Below, piece after piece: positions 12,845 to 28,000 of a stretch of 64,000 nucleotides of DNA. This DNA comes from Gavia stellata (lineage: Eukaryota > Chordata > Aves > Gaviiformes > Gaviidae), in assembly GCF_030936135.1 (NCBI RefSeq), contig NC_082610.1:15510428-15574427 (forward strand). Direction: 5' to 3'. The notes under the pieces are model-generated. The model was not told the DNA's origin. It did not search any database and saw only the letters and a list, made by a program, of their open reading frames with translations. Numbering within the stretch: position 1 is the first letter of the stretch; every line of letters begins with the position of its first letter. The position numbers and the translations under genes are program-made.

Positions 12845-12930
12845 GGTCTATAACTGTGAGTCAGGAGATGTGGGTTCTATTCCTGGCTGTGCTACAAACC
12901 TACAGAGTGTTTTTGAACAAGTCACTTACA
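12845..12930 (+). mobile_element. MIR/CORE-SINE-like relic
   Basis: GAGTCAGGAGATGTGGGTTC, TATTCCTGGCTGTGCTAC and CAAGTCACTTACACC line up in order with the CORE-SINE/MIR body (gagtcaggagacctgggttc, tggctctgccac, caagtcacttaacc). It is old and diverged. Only pattern matching by eye supports it. Confidence 0.55.
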
Positions 12931-15900
12931 CCAAGTCACTTGAGTAGAAAAAAATTCAAAGAATGCATGCCTCGAGCTCAATTTAGACAGATCCGTATCT
13001 GCTTATATTGGATGCATGCGAATGTAGGCGTATGTCTCTGAAAAGCTGGGGCCTACCCTTTCTGGACTTTTCATCTTCTTATCCTATTTCTCTACATGGA
13101 GAGAGACTGTTGGGAGACTTAATTCATAAAAGACTCCTCGCATATCAATTACATTTATGCGCAACACGATTACCATTAAAAGTCCTAGCCCTGCAAAGAC
13201 TCATATGTACGTTTCACTTCACACATTTGTAGTAGTCCAATTTACCCTAATAGAATTATTCACTCTGTATAATTCTAGGCATCTAAACTTCTGCAGTCTC
13301 AGGAACTAAATTAATGGAATAGATAATGTGTAAAAATACTCATACAAGTTAGTAATGAGGTTCAGGCTTCACATTCTTAAAGTCCTACGTCACATTCAAT
13401 AAAAGGATTTTTTAAATATTGCTATTATAACGTTCTGGTACAAGTAAGAGGTTGCATAGCCGACTTGACATTAACAAATTTTGCTATCTTATCATATCTA
13501 CATTTTCAAAACAAACAAAAACCTCTTTGCCACATGTAAAATAATTCCAAAATCTTCAGTTCTAATCATAAAAGATACTCATAAATCACCTGTGTGTTGC
13601 CACCATCCAAGCTGGTTTTGGTTTTTACCTCAGACACTGAATAAATTCTAATTTCTGTTAATGCTTATGCTATTCCTACTACTTATTCAGTTGTGAATGA
13701 ATATATTACACTAAAGTACAAAAATATTTAATTCATACTAGTTGGCCAGACTTCATTTCCTCGATGGACTCTTCCCCAACTCGGACTTCCCATCCACAGG
13801 CTACTCTCTTGGACTAAAATTATACATAATACATAATGATATGCAAAGTAGGTCAAGTTTCCAACTTGCAGCTACAGCCATACTTAACTTCACCCAAATG
13901 GATACTGCTCACATGGTTAAAACTAAACATGCATATAAATGTTTATAGAATTGGGACCGAAAGTAGCAAACAGTCTTCCTGATTTGGATAGATTTTTACC
14001 ATAACACAAATTATTTACACAGAAATCTAACAGCAAGGCATAATTGAAAATATTTTGTATACCTTTCAAAAAGCACCATGGGGAAAATACCTTCCCAGCA
14101 GCTGTTATTTGTAGAGCAGATAGGGACAAAAGAAGGAAACAAGTTCTCCCTCAGTCTGTAATAGCCTGCCCTGGTATTGCACAAATGCCAAGTACCAAAC
14201 CAGCTAATACAATGCAGCTCACCACTGCCTGTTTTTTCTAGTACCACGTTCCTCAGCCCAGAGACACAAAAGGTATCCTCCCTTCTCCCTCCCCTTCTTC
14301 CCACAGAAATTATACTCCTGGCTGGGCCCTTGAATGCTGGCCTGCCACAACCACAGAGGAGGGGACACAATTTACCTCTGTCTCAGTATTTTGCCGTTAT
14401 TTTAATTTGATGGCATTTTAATAATATGGAATGGTTAGCCTTCTCAGACTACCATCTGAAATGTCTGTGACTAAGGTTTCTGTTCTGTGGGTTTTTCTTT
14501 TTTTATATTTTTCTTCTTTTCTGTTTTGAACATGTCTTTCAATTAGCTTTCTAATTTATGCAATAGAAGGGTATGCCCAAGGTGAATGTTATAGCTTTTT
14601 TAAAAAATTCACAGTGTTCAGCAAAGGGTGGAAGTTGGAATTAAAAAGAAAAATACGTTGAGCATAAGGAGAGTGCTTTAGAATCAATATGGTCACACAC
14701 ACCCCAAATCCCCAACTCTTATGATCAGCAAGTCATAATTTCTTTAGTATGGCAATTTTCCACTTAAGCACTGAAACCTGAACCCAAATTGTAAAGCAGT
14801 ATTAAAGGTTTTTAATGCTTTTCCTGTCCTTTCTAGAACTCAGAGTTGCAAAGAAAATTTGTCATGTTATGGTTTTTAATGTACAAAAGTGGGGGGAGTT
14901 GAGTGTGGAATTAGCAATGTATTAGATTTGAATGCACTCATCTATTGTAGCCACACCTGATGAACCTTTTATAAAATATCCTCCATAATCATTGTGTTCA
15001 GCACAGGTAGCAATTCCTAAACAACAGAATACTCCGACATACTTTCTAAGGTTCTGGGTCAAAGGACGTGAAACAAGGAGTTGATAAGGCCTATTTAATG
15101 AAAGACTGAGATAGAAAAAGCCTAACATCTGTGCTTTAAATGCAGTACACCATACTAAATCCTTTTTCAGTTCCAAGAAACCCAACCCTCTCCTATACAG
15201 TACTTGGCACACTTGTTTTCTAAGAGTGAGATTCAAACTTTTCAAAGCCCTTACATGGGGAACTTGTTTCTTTTTGCTCAAAAAATTAATGAAAGATATG
15301 AATCCTTTGATTTAGAGAGAAGCTTTATTTTGTGGAAAATATTAAGGGATTTTACTGTTGATATTTTCACATTAATATACATTATTTATCTCCACAGGGT
15401 GGCGAAAAAGAGAAAATTGCAAAGACTTACTGGGTGGCAGGAAGTGGGATTCACTATAATCAACAGCAGCAGGGGACTCTTTGAGGTTGTGTTGCAAGAT
15501 ATATTCAAGATTTTAGCAGAAAGAAAATAATTGCATTTAATATTGTGCTGGTGGGAAATAACATATGTTCAATCTTTTCCAGCTTTTATACTTACATTCA
15601 GATTTAGACTCTTGCCCTTTAGATGCAGAGATACTACTCCTTAAGATCTGGATACTTTTTTTTTTTTTAGTACACTTATGCAGAGGATGTCTTATTATTA
15701 GCCAGTTAGAGCTTTATGTTACCTGCAAATTTTACTTCAAAAATTTACTAAGGTTTCATGAATATACTCACTGGACAAAATAAATAGCTCTATGTTCAAT
15801 AAGGAAGCTATTACCAAAACATAATTACATTTCCAGCATTATTTTATTTTAGATTTTTTTTTAAGAGAAGCTCAAAAATTATATGCTTTCTCAGATGTTT

Positions 15901-18900
15901 GCTTAAAATTTCTTTCTAGGTCAAATCACGACACTTCTTATAAATTCAGAACTTCTTTAAAATGGATGTAGTTCTGTCTGTGTAAAGAGTAACTGATAAG
16001 TTAATGAAATAATGGAAGTTTGTTAATACAAAAAAGCTGTCAGTCATATCAAGGTTTTCCACACTTAAAGGGGATAAAAATTTGTGCATATGATAAACTA
16101 ACGTTCAGGCTCCATTATCTCTCATATAAGTTCAGGAAATTAGAAGTAGCTGTCTAGTCTTAAGCTAATTGTATAGAATTCCTTTATAATCAAACACATA
16201 CATACAGAGAGGTATCTCCATAGCATGTTCCAATATTGCTCTGTCTTGCCAATGAGCAAGTGAAGCAGAAGAGACAAACTGGCTGCTGGAGGAGTCTGTC
16301 CCTTTCTCCTGACTTAAAAAGGACCTAGAAACAATTAATTTAGGCTAGATACCTATCTTTTAGTGACTAAAGCAAGTGATATGAATTCTATCCTGCATGA
16401 CTATTGCAACCCTTGCCTAGTCTTACCATCTACCTTTTGTCATTCTCCTGTTTTGTGTTACTTCAGAACGGCAGTCTCGGGGCACACCATCATCTATGTA
16501 AAATGCCAAAGGAACAGTGATCATTTACACCATATGAAGATCCACCTGTTCCTCCCCTTTGAGTTTAGTCACACACTTTAGCATATAAAAGTATTTTTCA
16601 ATGAAAATCTGTTAAAGCCCTCTTTTTCATAACCCTATTGTTTTCTTAATTTTCTGTGTAAGTACAAATGGGAGTACATGTATATATGCATAAAAACACA
16701 TCATAAAATTCTGGAATACAAAAGATGCCAGATCTGGGCTTTATATTGACATAGACTTACAGGTGACTGCAAAAAGACTTAAATTGTGTGTTGGAGGAGG
16801 AGGTGCGGGGAAACAATCTTCCATTCAAGAACAGCCTTTGTAAAAGTCATATCAAGGCTAAACAGATTGGTTTAATTTGTAAAATGTAATATATATACTT
16901 CACAAGCTGCAATTCCATGGTCACTTTACATGGCTTAGTGGCTGGCACCACAGAATTTACCTTTCTTGCTCCATCCTCACTGCCAGTGGTAACATTAAGT
17001 GGCTACACATTCAGCCAGTTGAAGAAACTGCTCTGGATTTGGGGGGCAGGGAGAGGGGCTCTGTTGTGATTTGGAATAGCACAGCTACACAAAAACTAGT
17101 GCTGGCAGAAGAGGGGACAGAGGTGAGTGAATGGGTGCTGGTATGGAGATCATACCAGATTAAAGAGAGAGTGGAACTGCAGCCTGCGGGTGCGATCCTA
17201 CGGCACCTTAAACCAACAAACATTCGGGTTGACAGAGCCTTGCCTCCCATCCTTTCTTTACCAACTAAGCATTTCTATTCTTTCCCTTGCATCAGCACTA
17301 ACACCCACATAAGTGTGCAGGAGCCAACTCAGGGAGGTGACTTGTCTGGAAGCTAACCCCACAAAAGTTAAAAAAAAAGAACAACCAAACAAAAAAACTT
17401 TTCAGCCAGATTTGCTCCAAGGAGCAATTCACAGAATGATCAGACAAGAGCTAGTGCCAGCACAGCGCAGAAGGTGGAAACACAGAGCCAGAGGCAATAG
17501 AGGAGAGGACAAGGCAGCCCAAACTTAGATCAACTCCAGCTGTGATGGACCTGGAGCTGGAGCCAGCCTGACCGCTTACAAGCTTCCTCTAAAACCTCTG
17601 CACTCTCTTTGAAAACACTATGATAGAATGAGCGAGTATACAGAGTTGAAATTACCAAGATGCCAAAGAAATAAAATCAGGATGCTTACTTATACACTGA
17701 ACGAGACACGAAGCAAGGAAAAAAACATGGTCTTAAAGCTATCTAGCATAGTTTCTGTAGAATGTAACAGGCAAGGACAAATAATTCCTGACTGGAGTAC
17801 TGGAGCTATACAGACCACACTTTTCCGTAAATTTTTACTTTCTAAGCCTTCATTGTGTAGTTTTGGGCTGACAAGAAGACATTAGCAGTGGCTTCAGAAA
17901 GCATTACTCATAGTTTACAGGACTCCGTATCATCATCATTATAAAACACATTATTCTACACACCATTTTTTTCAATGCAGTCATCATGGAGATGAGAAGA
18001 CAAGGTAGACACAGCTTGAGAAGGATTGGAAAAGACTGGAACTGAGAAAACTAGGACCTAGAATTTGAAAAATTAATAGTGTGGAAGACCGGACTTCTTT
18101 TCTCTATGCAAGTATCTAAATTCTGCCATTCCACATCCACAAAAATATGAATCTTTTGTTACTTGAGGGTATATAAGTTCTTAGAACAAACAGATTTACC
18201 CTAGCCTATATTTGTAAGGGCAACTAGGTAGACATGATGAAGTGTTGTAAAACTGAATTTAAAAGAAAGGAGAAAAATCTTTATTCCAGGAAAAATAAAA
18301 TCAATAGCAAAAAGAGTTCTAATACTACAGTCACACTGTAAATAAAAGAAACAAAGTCTAATATGTTGACTACAGTAGCAATATTAAAAAAAAAAATCTC
18401 AAAGAAAGATAGATTTTCTTAAAGCTTTGGAAATGCAGACAAAAGCTGAAGGGAAGTTATAAAGGATTGGTATGTTAATTCCTGAAAGAGAATAGGCTGT
18501 TTGCATGTAACTTTGATTAGATCAATAAACCAGCTACATGGACACTGACTCAGACCACTGAGATATTTGATTAAGTTTATGTATGCAAAGTACATAAATA
18601 AATAAATAGATATTAGATAGTAAGTTTAGATTTTCCATCCACAGCCTGTACTGGTTGGAAGGAAGATAAAAACTATTACTGATTTAGGGAAAAACATCCA
18701 AGAAAAGGTTAGAGAGTTTGATATTGACCACTTGACTTGCCAAGAAGGCCCTGAGGGAAGGACTCTAACAGACAACAAAGTGACACGTTCCCACAACTAT
18801 ACATCGACTAGCAGACAGGTCTTTGAATCTAACTAGGATAAACCAGTATTTACAGATACATTTGTACCTCCACTGTTGTAGTATCTTCCTGTACTGAATT

Positions 18901-19407
18901 AGGGTTCTAGGGTCTTCTGTTGATAACTTAGGAAATTAGTATAAATTATGTGAGGACACAAAAAGATTTCAGAAAGTTAAGTAGAAATGGTCAAGGTATG
19001 TTAAAGGTTAACACAACCATTTGAACACATGATGGGATAAAAATGCCTGCTTCTGGAGGATAGCAGTGGAGAGGCAGCAAGGAAAGAGTGTAAAGGATAC
19101 TTCAAGGGGAAAATGTCAGAAAACAGCTGTCAAAGGAATTCAAAGAAGAGAAAAGCTAGCAGAAGTAATTCACAAGCAATCAATCCATTTTCAGATTTGG
19201 AGAATTATTGGATGACAGTTTTCTAGAAATAAAAGTTTCTCAGAAATAGAAGTTTCATGCGTGACTGTCCCCGGCCCTATGCACAGATATCGAGGAGAGG
19301 GAAGGTAAGGAATTAGATTTCTGAAGCTTTGATTACTGGCTTGCCCTGGTCAAGATAATAAAAGCAAAGTTTAGTTGAGTTAATCCGATTTGTATGTATA
19401 TTGATTT

Positions 19408-19428
19408 TTGTTGTTGTTGTTGTTGTTA
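19408..19428. repeat. (TTG)7 trinucleotide repeat
   Basis: Seven perfect copies of TTG in AT-rich intergenic or intronic DNA. Confidence 0.85.
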
Positions 19429-19807
19429 GTAGCATTGCTATGGTATACTTTCTGTCTTCTTGGGCAAGCAGAAAGCATCCTGGGAAGGGAAAGATATATG
19501 GCAAGGGGAAGAAGAGGATGGCATCTCTGAGGCTGGGAAAAGGAAGCATGGGCTTTGATGATACAACTGTAAAAACACCTGTAAATCCCATGTCTTTCTT
19601 GTCTGCTTTGTTTATTCAGATTTGGTAATAGCCCTCAAAACTGAGTTCTCATTAGTCAAGCAGATCAAGTCAGCTGAACTCAAACTGCCCGTAGGAGCAC
19701 AGCTCAAGGATTCAACCATACTTAGTGGCTAGACTTAATTAGACTCAACATCTGAATGTATTTCCTTAGGGAATTTGTCACAGAGACAGGACAGTCTTTT
19801 TATTTTT

Positions 19808-19886
19808 ATAAAAAACAAAACAAAAAACCCAAAAAACCCAAAACAAAAAAACCAAAAAAACCCAAAACAAAACAAAAACCCAAGCA
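19808..19886. repeat. A/C-rich low-complexity repeat (AAAACCC-like)
   Basis: About 80 bp made only of A and C, in irregular AAAACC(C) and AAAAC units with no G or T. It is strand-asymmetric low-complexity DNA. Confidence 0.8.
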
Positions 19887-21939
19887 CAGTTGCATCTTAA
19901 CAGCAGAAAGACAGTAAAACATACAAATAAGAATATAAGGACCACAGCATATCTTTCCTATCTACAGTATTTTAACCTAGAAGCTACAACTCTTGTCTAA
20001 GTCAGTCATCACAGAGTGGAGTGCCCAGATTTTAAGTGATAGTCTTTTTAGTCAGTATGTGTTAGTATACAACTGTGTACCTTTGAGTGAAGCCTGGAAC
20101 TGCTGTCTTCAGAGCAGATGAGTCAGGCAATGTTTTGCAATTACCCATAATGCGTACCACAGGACTGTTCAATCCAGTGTGCTTCCTCATAGTCCTACCA
20201 TCACAACAAATTATGATATGCATACAGAAAACATTAACACAATTATGAAGTAACCACTCTAATTTACTAGCTCACATATAGGATTCCAAAACAATAACTT
20301 ATTTCTTACCTAAAATTAAAAAATTGCTACTAGTGAGGAGAGATCACTGGTCTCTTTTTCTAATGAGTTCATGATATCAAATGTCCTCTTTATGGGATGT
20401 TGGTCACTGGGAGAATTCATGGGTAATCAGTGATCTTTTAAAATCTGCTGGATTGTCACTCACCTCCTGTAATACCCTAAGAAATATGCCCTTTCCTGAT
20501 TAGAAGTTTTGGTACCGAAAAAAGGCAATTCGTAAAAAAAATTACAGTGAATTTAAGGTTTGCAAATGCATATCAGTGCAGCAAGTATAAATTGCCTTAT
20601 AAAAACTGTAAAGTAGATAATCAGCATGCCAGGACACTAGAAACTAAGGTTGGTTTGGGTTTTTTTAAATAGACTGAAGTCATATTCAACTCCCTCAAAA
20701 TCTTAGCTCTCCTGTGGAAAGATATATAAAAGGTTAAATCCCTAGACAACAAAGAGAAACCCAAATAAATTCCTCCATTCTAAATTGTCACCAGGATTAC
20801 AAATCAACTAATTACAATGCAAGAATATGAACTAGGTTGCTTATACGCAATGCATAAACTTAAAGCTGTTCTAGACTGAAGGTTCATTTTTCATACATGC
20901 TGTCCTGTATTAGGCATAAATATCTTCTCCTGCACAACTATTAAAAGTACTTTCAAGTATACATATACTCTGTATGTTTCTCAGGAATTTTAAGTTTGAA
21001 CATTTGAACTTGAGAACTCTTAATTAAATTACACATAGTTACAGATTGTCTTTTGGTGTCTTACAATTTTAAAGTAATTTTAAAAACACAGTAGTTGCCT
21101 ATTTACATGTTGAAAAGTTGTACTTTAAAATGGAAATGGTTATGGTTCCACTCTGCTACTCATAACATACAAAAATAACAGATATACATAATTCCAGTAG
21201 GCACTGTACTTTATTATATTAGCCTTTACCAAGAAAAACATTTTCAAGTAATTTTTCTGACCAGAAGTTTATGAACTAAAGTTGGAAAAGTGGTCTATAA
21301 ATCAAGTAAACAATTTCACTATCAATGACTTTCTCCCTTGCTTCCAACTATCTATTGCACACAGAGACTTCATTAAAGTGGATTGCAAAGTATTATACAG
21401 TATTTGCCTTTCATGTTGCAGCTTTAATTTACTTCAATATATTATCACACACTTCCAAATCCGTAATCAGTAACCTTAAATTTAAAATTCCTTACCTTTT
21501 TTTACCAATAATAAATATAAAGTACTTAAAAAACAATTGTTCTTTTAATAATACTGTGAATATTAGTTTCATTAAAAACAAAATGAAATTGAACAACAAA
21601 CAACAAAACCACCATCAAAAATAAAAAATAGGCTTTGTCTGTATGTTGATTTCATTACCTATCTAAAAGATTATGTTATCTCTGTTCCATTGCTCAACAG
21701 TTCAAAATTCAGAATCCATTTTTATGGCCCCAACGTAATAAATATAGTCATTTGTAGCTGTGTTACAAAATGACTGAAGACTAGAAACCCCAACTCACAA
21801 CTGCATCCCATTCTACCAGGCACTACTCACATAAACAGTAGATATACAGTAAAAGGCAGATTCTGTCCTGAATAGTCTGAAGTTTAACAGGCAAGAGAAA
21901 CAGAAGGTATGAGGAAAGAATGTAATGCCTAAATGAAAG

Positions 21940-22050
21940 TATGGAATGTGGGGCAAAGAGAAAGTAAGTAAATGGCTCATGGTCACACAGGAAGACCATG
22001 GCAGAACTCAAAATTACACCAGATCTCACATTGTCCTCTAGCAGAAAAGA
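21940..22050 (-). mobile_element. MIR/CORE-SINE-like relic
   Basis: The plus strand shows ATGGTCACACAGGAAGACC, ATGGCAGAACTCAAAATTAC and ACCAGATCTCACATTGTCC. This is the order of a reversed MIR core (aaggtcacacagc, gtggcagagctgggattaga, cccagatctcctgac). Confidence 0.5.
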
Positions 22051-25000
22051 ATTCCTGTCGGCGTACATAGGGCTTTGCTTGCCTTTCTGCAGGTCTTTGG
22101 CCTTATTAAAACTCAGAGTGAGATAAAGAAAATATTTAGGACCTTTACTCACTTCTTCAAATTAAAATCTGATCATTAATAGGCTAAGCAGGAAGTCTTA
22201 AGCACCACATGTCAAGATGACAATGTGAGCTTGTCTCTTACTTGCTACTAATAGATTTCTTTCACTCAGTGTGTATGGAAGAAAACTTAAAGTAACAAAT
22301 TTTCATCTGGTGAGTAAAGGAAGAAAATATAATCTGAAAGTTTCCTTTGACATCTTAAAATGGGAATCACGTAATTATGACAAGAGAAATTAACTGCTAT
22401 CATTAATCCCATCTCCTCATTACATTCCTAATTCTTAGTTCACACATTCACCTAGCAAGAAATTCATAGCATACAATATATATAATCCCACTGCATTGTA
22501 ATAATTGTACTAGAGTATACACACATTTGCATTCTTAACCAGTTATATATATATGTATGTACATATGTATATTTATATGCATGGAGACACAGGAAGACAA
22601 ATACATATATCGTATATAGACACATAGATATGTATACTTCCTGAAGAAATCAAAGCATTTTGAAAGACGAAAAAAATACCTTGCTGGACCACACTCATTA
22701 CCTGTTAGTGAGCTGTTAATTCAGGCTTTTCTTAGGAAAATGCACAGTCATGAGTTTTACTATAGATTTTTTTTAAAAAAAAAAAGTCTTTGTTCAGCAG
22801 ATTTCCAATAATATAAACTAAACATTTTCCTTCTATCTGAAAAATAGATATAACTTTTTGTTTAAGTGTCTTAACATTTATAATCTCAAAAATAATACCT
22901 GTGTAAGTAAAACCAATTCACAGCATTCTAGCACTTATGTGTGAAATTAGTGCCTGTTATAAAAAGCCCCTCCCCTAACAGGGGCCAGCACAGCAAACAA
23001 AAAAAAGTTGGGTTCTTTATGGTCTTTCTGACACACCTCTTTCTATGTCAGGCTGTGCAGTGCTCTCTTTCATTTGCTATTTCTCTAATCCCTAATCCTT
23101 GTCTCCATGACAGAAGCTACTAGTTTTGTGGCAGTCAAAGCAAAACTGATTAGTAGTACAGATGTATTCTCAGAGAAGGTCAAAACACTCAGGGAAATAA
23201 GGAAATCAAAGCCCCCTCCAAGATCCAGCACCATGCTTTAACACAACTTCAGACAAAGCTTCCCTTCTCGCCTCTGCATTGTAATCTTTGACCAACATCT
23301 TTGTTCTGCTTCAAACGTGCACAGGTATCACCATTACAGTCATCAAACTGCTGTTAAGGCCAGGTATTCACAAACTGATAGTTTAAAATAACGGCAATAC
23401 TGTTTAGCAGACATGCTAAACAAGATAAACTATTTATTCTGTTGAGCTCCATACAGTACTAGAGCCACCCAAGCTCTGAAAGAATTCTGCAGCGCTGTAC
23501 CTACTTTCCCTGACAGGTAAATTCAGAACAATCTTTCAACCAAAGATAAGATTTTATTTTAGAAATAACCTACCCTTACTCTTCTGCTGTATTTCTGCAG
23601 GCTTATTTGCCCACTGTTGTAATTTATCTATCACCAAATTATATGCTTTGTTCTTTGTTTTGTCCAGCAGAGATTTTGTTGTTGTTATTGTTGTTGCCTA
23701 AGGGGCACCAGCCAGAACAATAAACAGTTCCAAATAAGTTCCCCTTACACAGCCTTGAACATGCTAAAAATTTACCTGCTAAAGCCTGATCACAAATGAA
23801 ATGTATTTGAACTTCTTCAGTCCTCAATCCAGAAAGTTTTCATTTATCCTGACACAAACGTGAAGAAATCTAGATTTAAAACTTTGTTTAAAAAAAAAAA
23901 GTCCCATCACTGTAAAACAGAACTAAATGTCCTGTTTGTCAGTGGTGGTCAAGGAGGGTACTCTGAATGTTCATTTAAAAACAGAAAGCACGTATATGAA
24001 ATAAAATGCATAGACTTATCAAACAGAAGGAATATTGTAACAGCAGATGCAGTGCTGTTCCTTTTTACTTTCACTAGTCCACAATTCTCCTGATTTGTAT
24101 TAACGAGACTGCTGCCACTGATAAGTCTCTTTGCTACTGCATTTGACGCAAAAATTAACAGAAGACTAATTTTAGGAATATTATAAGCATCCTTCTAGAA
24201 GTATATCACACAGGTTTTTTTTTTTTCAATATGCAAAACATTTTCCTCCTAAATATCAAGGAGAAAATAGACATTCATTATCTAAATTCCTTTTTAAAAG
24301 TCCAGGTCCCCCACATTTGTCCATGTTTAAGGACAGCTGGCCATCAGAGAGAACAGCATGTTGAAACTGTTAAAATAATTGACAGGACACTGTGCAGACT
24401 CCAAAAGGCTTTCCTGAATGGGTGTCTCCTAAATCAAGTATTACAGCTTTTCCCTGAGTTTATAACATGCAACATATAGTCCAATGGCTTGTTCATTACA
24501 GTCATTTTCCTTTCCTTCTGTTTTCATGTTCTTTTTTCTTGTCCTTTGAATCTATTACCTTTCTTAAATCCCAGAATACATGGTAAGAATTTATCCAATA
24601 AACACTTTTCCAAATGTCCTAGAATACGTTACATAGCTCATAAGACACCCAAATCAATGGCTATTGCACTGAAGTGTTCAGCATCTTTAACACCCTTCAC
24701 AGCAAAACAAATTTGTTTAAATGGTTTAAAATGCAGAGAACAGCCTATATTGGTGCATCTAAAACACAACTACTTAAGCAGCATTCCATCAGCGTGGTTT
24801 TCAGGTTTTCACTAAGCATAGATTACTGAAAGATACCACCTTTTTGGCAGAGCGGCATTGCCCATCATGAAATATTTTTCAAATCCCAACACCTAAAGCA
24901 GCCATATTGTATCTTTAAAAGTAATTGCATGTATCTTTCAAAAATAATAAAAGAAATCTTGTAAAATCCCATCAAGTGCTGCCAGTATATCACCTTCACT

Positions 25001-28000
25001 GTACCCACAGAGAAACAGCAATATAGAATGAGGACTTGATTTACCCCATTCACAAGGAAAGTCTGTAGCATAACTGCAAGGAAAACGCTGACCTCTTGAG
25101 TCCTCATGCCTTAACCATTCGACCAACATAAACACCCCGCTGCTCCTTAATAGTTATTTCCTAAGAAATAAACGTAGCATACTCACAAAACTGTAGCATA
25201 GATAGACTGAAACAACTCTTCAGCTGCTTATACTTACAGATATAAACAGTACACAGTTCCTAATCCACCTGGAGTTTTCAGAAGGTTTTGATGTCAATGC
25301 TGTTCAAACACATCCTCTAAAATGTTGAGTCTATAATCCCTCAATGTGTGTCAGATAAAGGATTTCATATTGATTTGAGGTCAGGATTTCAGCATAGCGT
25401 AACTCATGCAAACTTAAGGCTTTTTATGTTGTTTCTTTTCCTTTGTCTGGTTACTCCCTTTTCACTTTCAAACATGCAATCTGTGATCCGTGGGACTTAG
25501 GGAAAAATCCAAAACTGTTTTCCTTGTAATTCAGTACATCCAGATAAAACCATGCTAGAAGGTTATTATTGATGCCTTGTTTGCTCATGCTCCATGCACA
25601 ATCTATTATATGTAATCCCTGGATGTTCTGAAGAATCATTGCCAAAATTAAAGAACCTTTGTTTGAACTTAAAGTTTCGGTGAGTGAAAGGCATCTGCTA
25701 ATAGAAGAAAAGCTTAGAAAAAACTGCAGAGAACTGTACTTCCTCAGTGTTACTACTTTTGCAAACTAGCCACACAAAAAATCATGCTGGGTAACCTCAA
25801 CAAATTGATTCAGGTGCCTAAGATTAACATTCACACTGCTTTCCTGGGACATATCTTGCCCTCCTTAGCACATACAGAGTTGCCTCATTAACTCATTAAG
25901 TTTATTTAAAAATTGTTCTCCCTATTTGCATGATAGGCTGCAACTAACAGTCTGTTTTGTAAACTAAGCAAGTTTATTCTGAGTCTGTGTTCATGCAATG
26001 CTTAAGATTTGTCTACATACAAAAGTTATGCTTAATTACACTGATTTAATTTAATCAGCTCAAGCCCTGTACTGTGATGAGATCACAAGGTTGCTTTCTA
26101 TGTGTGAAGTTCCTCTTGTTAGGGAAGACGGACACAGCCCTTTTATACTATTACAGCTGCATCCACATCCAGGTTACACCTGCACAATTATTTCAATAAA
26201 ACGTAATGTATAGCCAAAATATTTACACTGCTCCTCTAGAATCCATGTTTAGAACCGAACACGCATCTGAAAGAGTAGATGGTCCTTAGAAATGTTGGTG
26301 AGAGATTTCATCAGGAATTAAAATACTATTAGTTTTGATGTGTATTATTTTAGAGCTGATGGAAAGTTCCAGATATAATAGTCAGTCTCTACCTGAAGAG
26401 AAAATGGCATGAGTACTGACAGAACCAGCTTCCTGAGTTTCTGTGGCATCCCAACAGCTGAGAAGGTGTTTCAATTTTCACGACAAACAATCACTAACTT
26501 TGGATGCTTCTAAATAGCATTCAGGATGTATTTGTATTTGTTGCTTAGAAAACTGAAAGACTGAAGATGCAAGGTCACTTGAGCCAACTAATCCTAGTAA
26601 GTATTTGAAATTAAAGTGTTGAAAATGTCCCAGAATTTTTTTCAACTTAGGACGAGATTTTTCAGTATTTTGCAAAATATAATGGCTCTTTGCTACATGG
26701 TAGCACTGGCACTGAACTACAAAAACAATGTAAAACATTGATAATTTGAAATTTTCTTAATGGAAATATCTAATAAGAAACTTTAAACATTGATGACCAC
26801 TATTTTTATAATTGAGCAGGCATTCCCATTCTAAGGCACTAAGAACAGAGGAAAAATAAAATTTAGGTATTACAGAGCCCTAGAATGTGTAGTTTCATTA
26901 AGGGAATTTCAAAAGTTATAAATGGTTTTAATGAACAAATTGCTCTGTAAGCAACAGAAATGTTCACAGAGTGGCTACCAGAGTGTGCTGTATCACACTC
27001 ATGTGGGTCCAACCACAGTAATTGCCATTTGCTGCATGTATGTCCTGTGGCCTCTTCCTCCACTTTCCCCTCACCACGGGTAACATCACGAGCTCTGGTT
27101 CCTTTTAGCACTTCACCAGGGAACGCAGCTGGGTACTGGGCTAGGAGCTGGGCAAGACGCAACACATGATTCACACAGAAATGAAGACAGACTGCCTGGT
27201 TGGCTATTGATACTGCTGCATTCACTCTGCAGTCTTAGCTGCGCAGAGGAACACTTTGGATCACTCTCTTTCCCTATCTAGTCGCCAGTTTTTCCAAAGC
27301 TCATAAAACTTGAAACTTTTCAGACACTGCCCCACTGTCAAATTCTATTGAAATCAGCCAACGTTTTCTGAGACACAGACTGGCACAGACATTACAGATG
27401 TGTTTCAGTCAGAAACAAGATTGAAATACACTTGATAATGAACATAAATATATCTATTTTTTAATGGAGTTAAGTGGTTGTCCTGCTTTTCTGCTCCCAG
27501 ATTCCTAAACTTTGTCCCTTTATGTCTAGATAATACAAGAGGTCTCACATTGCACAATCACAATAGCTGATAGTAGAATGCTATATCCACAGATTTGTTA
27601 AGTTCCACCATCATCAATATTTCTAAGCAATCCTCTATTTCAGTAGCATAAAAACATTATTAACTACATGGATATAATGACAGAAACATTTTAAATGCTA
27701 TCAGACTGGAAAAGCAGTATGTTTTGGACTCCTGGAATGCTGGGCAACAGGTTATGGAATACTGGAACAGGTATAGGAGTTTTAAATTTTGGATAAATAA
27801 CATTGTTTGCATATAGAAATTTTTAGGTATAATAATATTTCCTCACAAAATGCCTGTAGAGTCAGAGAGGCAAAAACACACCAAAGTATAAGAGTTAGGT
27901 GTATATGCGAACCACTGAGTGCATGCAGAGATTGTGTACTGTTACTCACGTATTATATATAGAGTATATATGCATAGTCATGTATGAATTGAATATCTTA

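Larger units (their letters stand above)
12931..21939. other. AT-rich non-coding DNA
   Basis: No supported gene. It contains the TTG repeat at 19,408 and the A/C tract at 19,808. The longest open frame (about 119 codons, minus, 14,922-15,281) has no family features and no splice context. Confidence 0.6.
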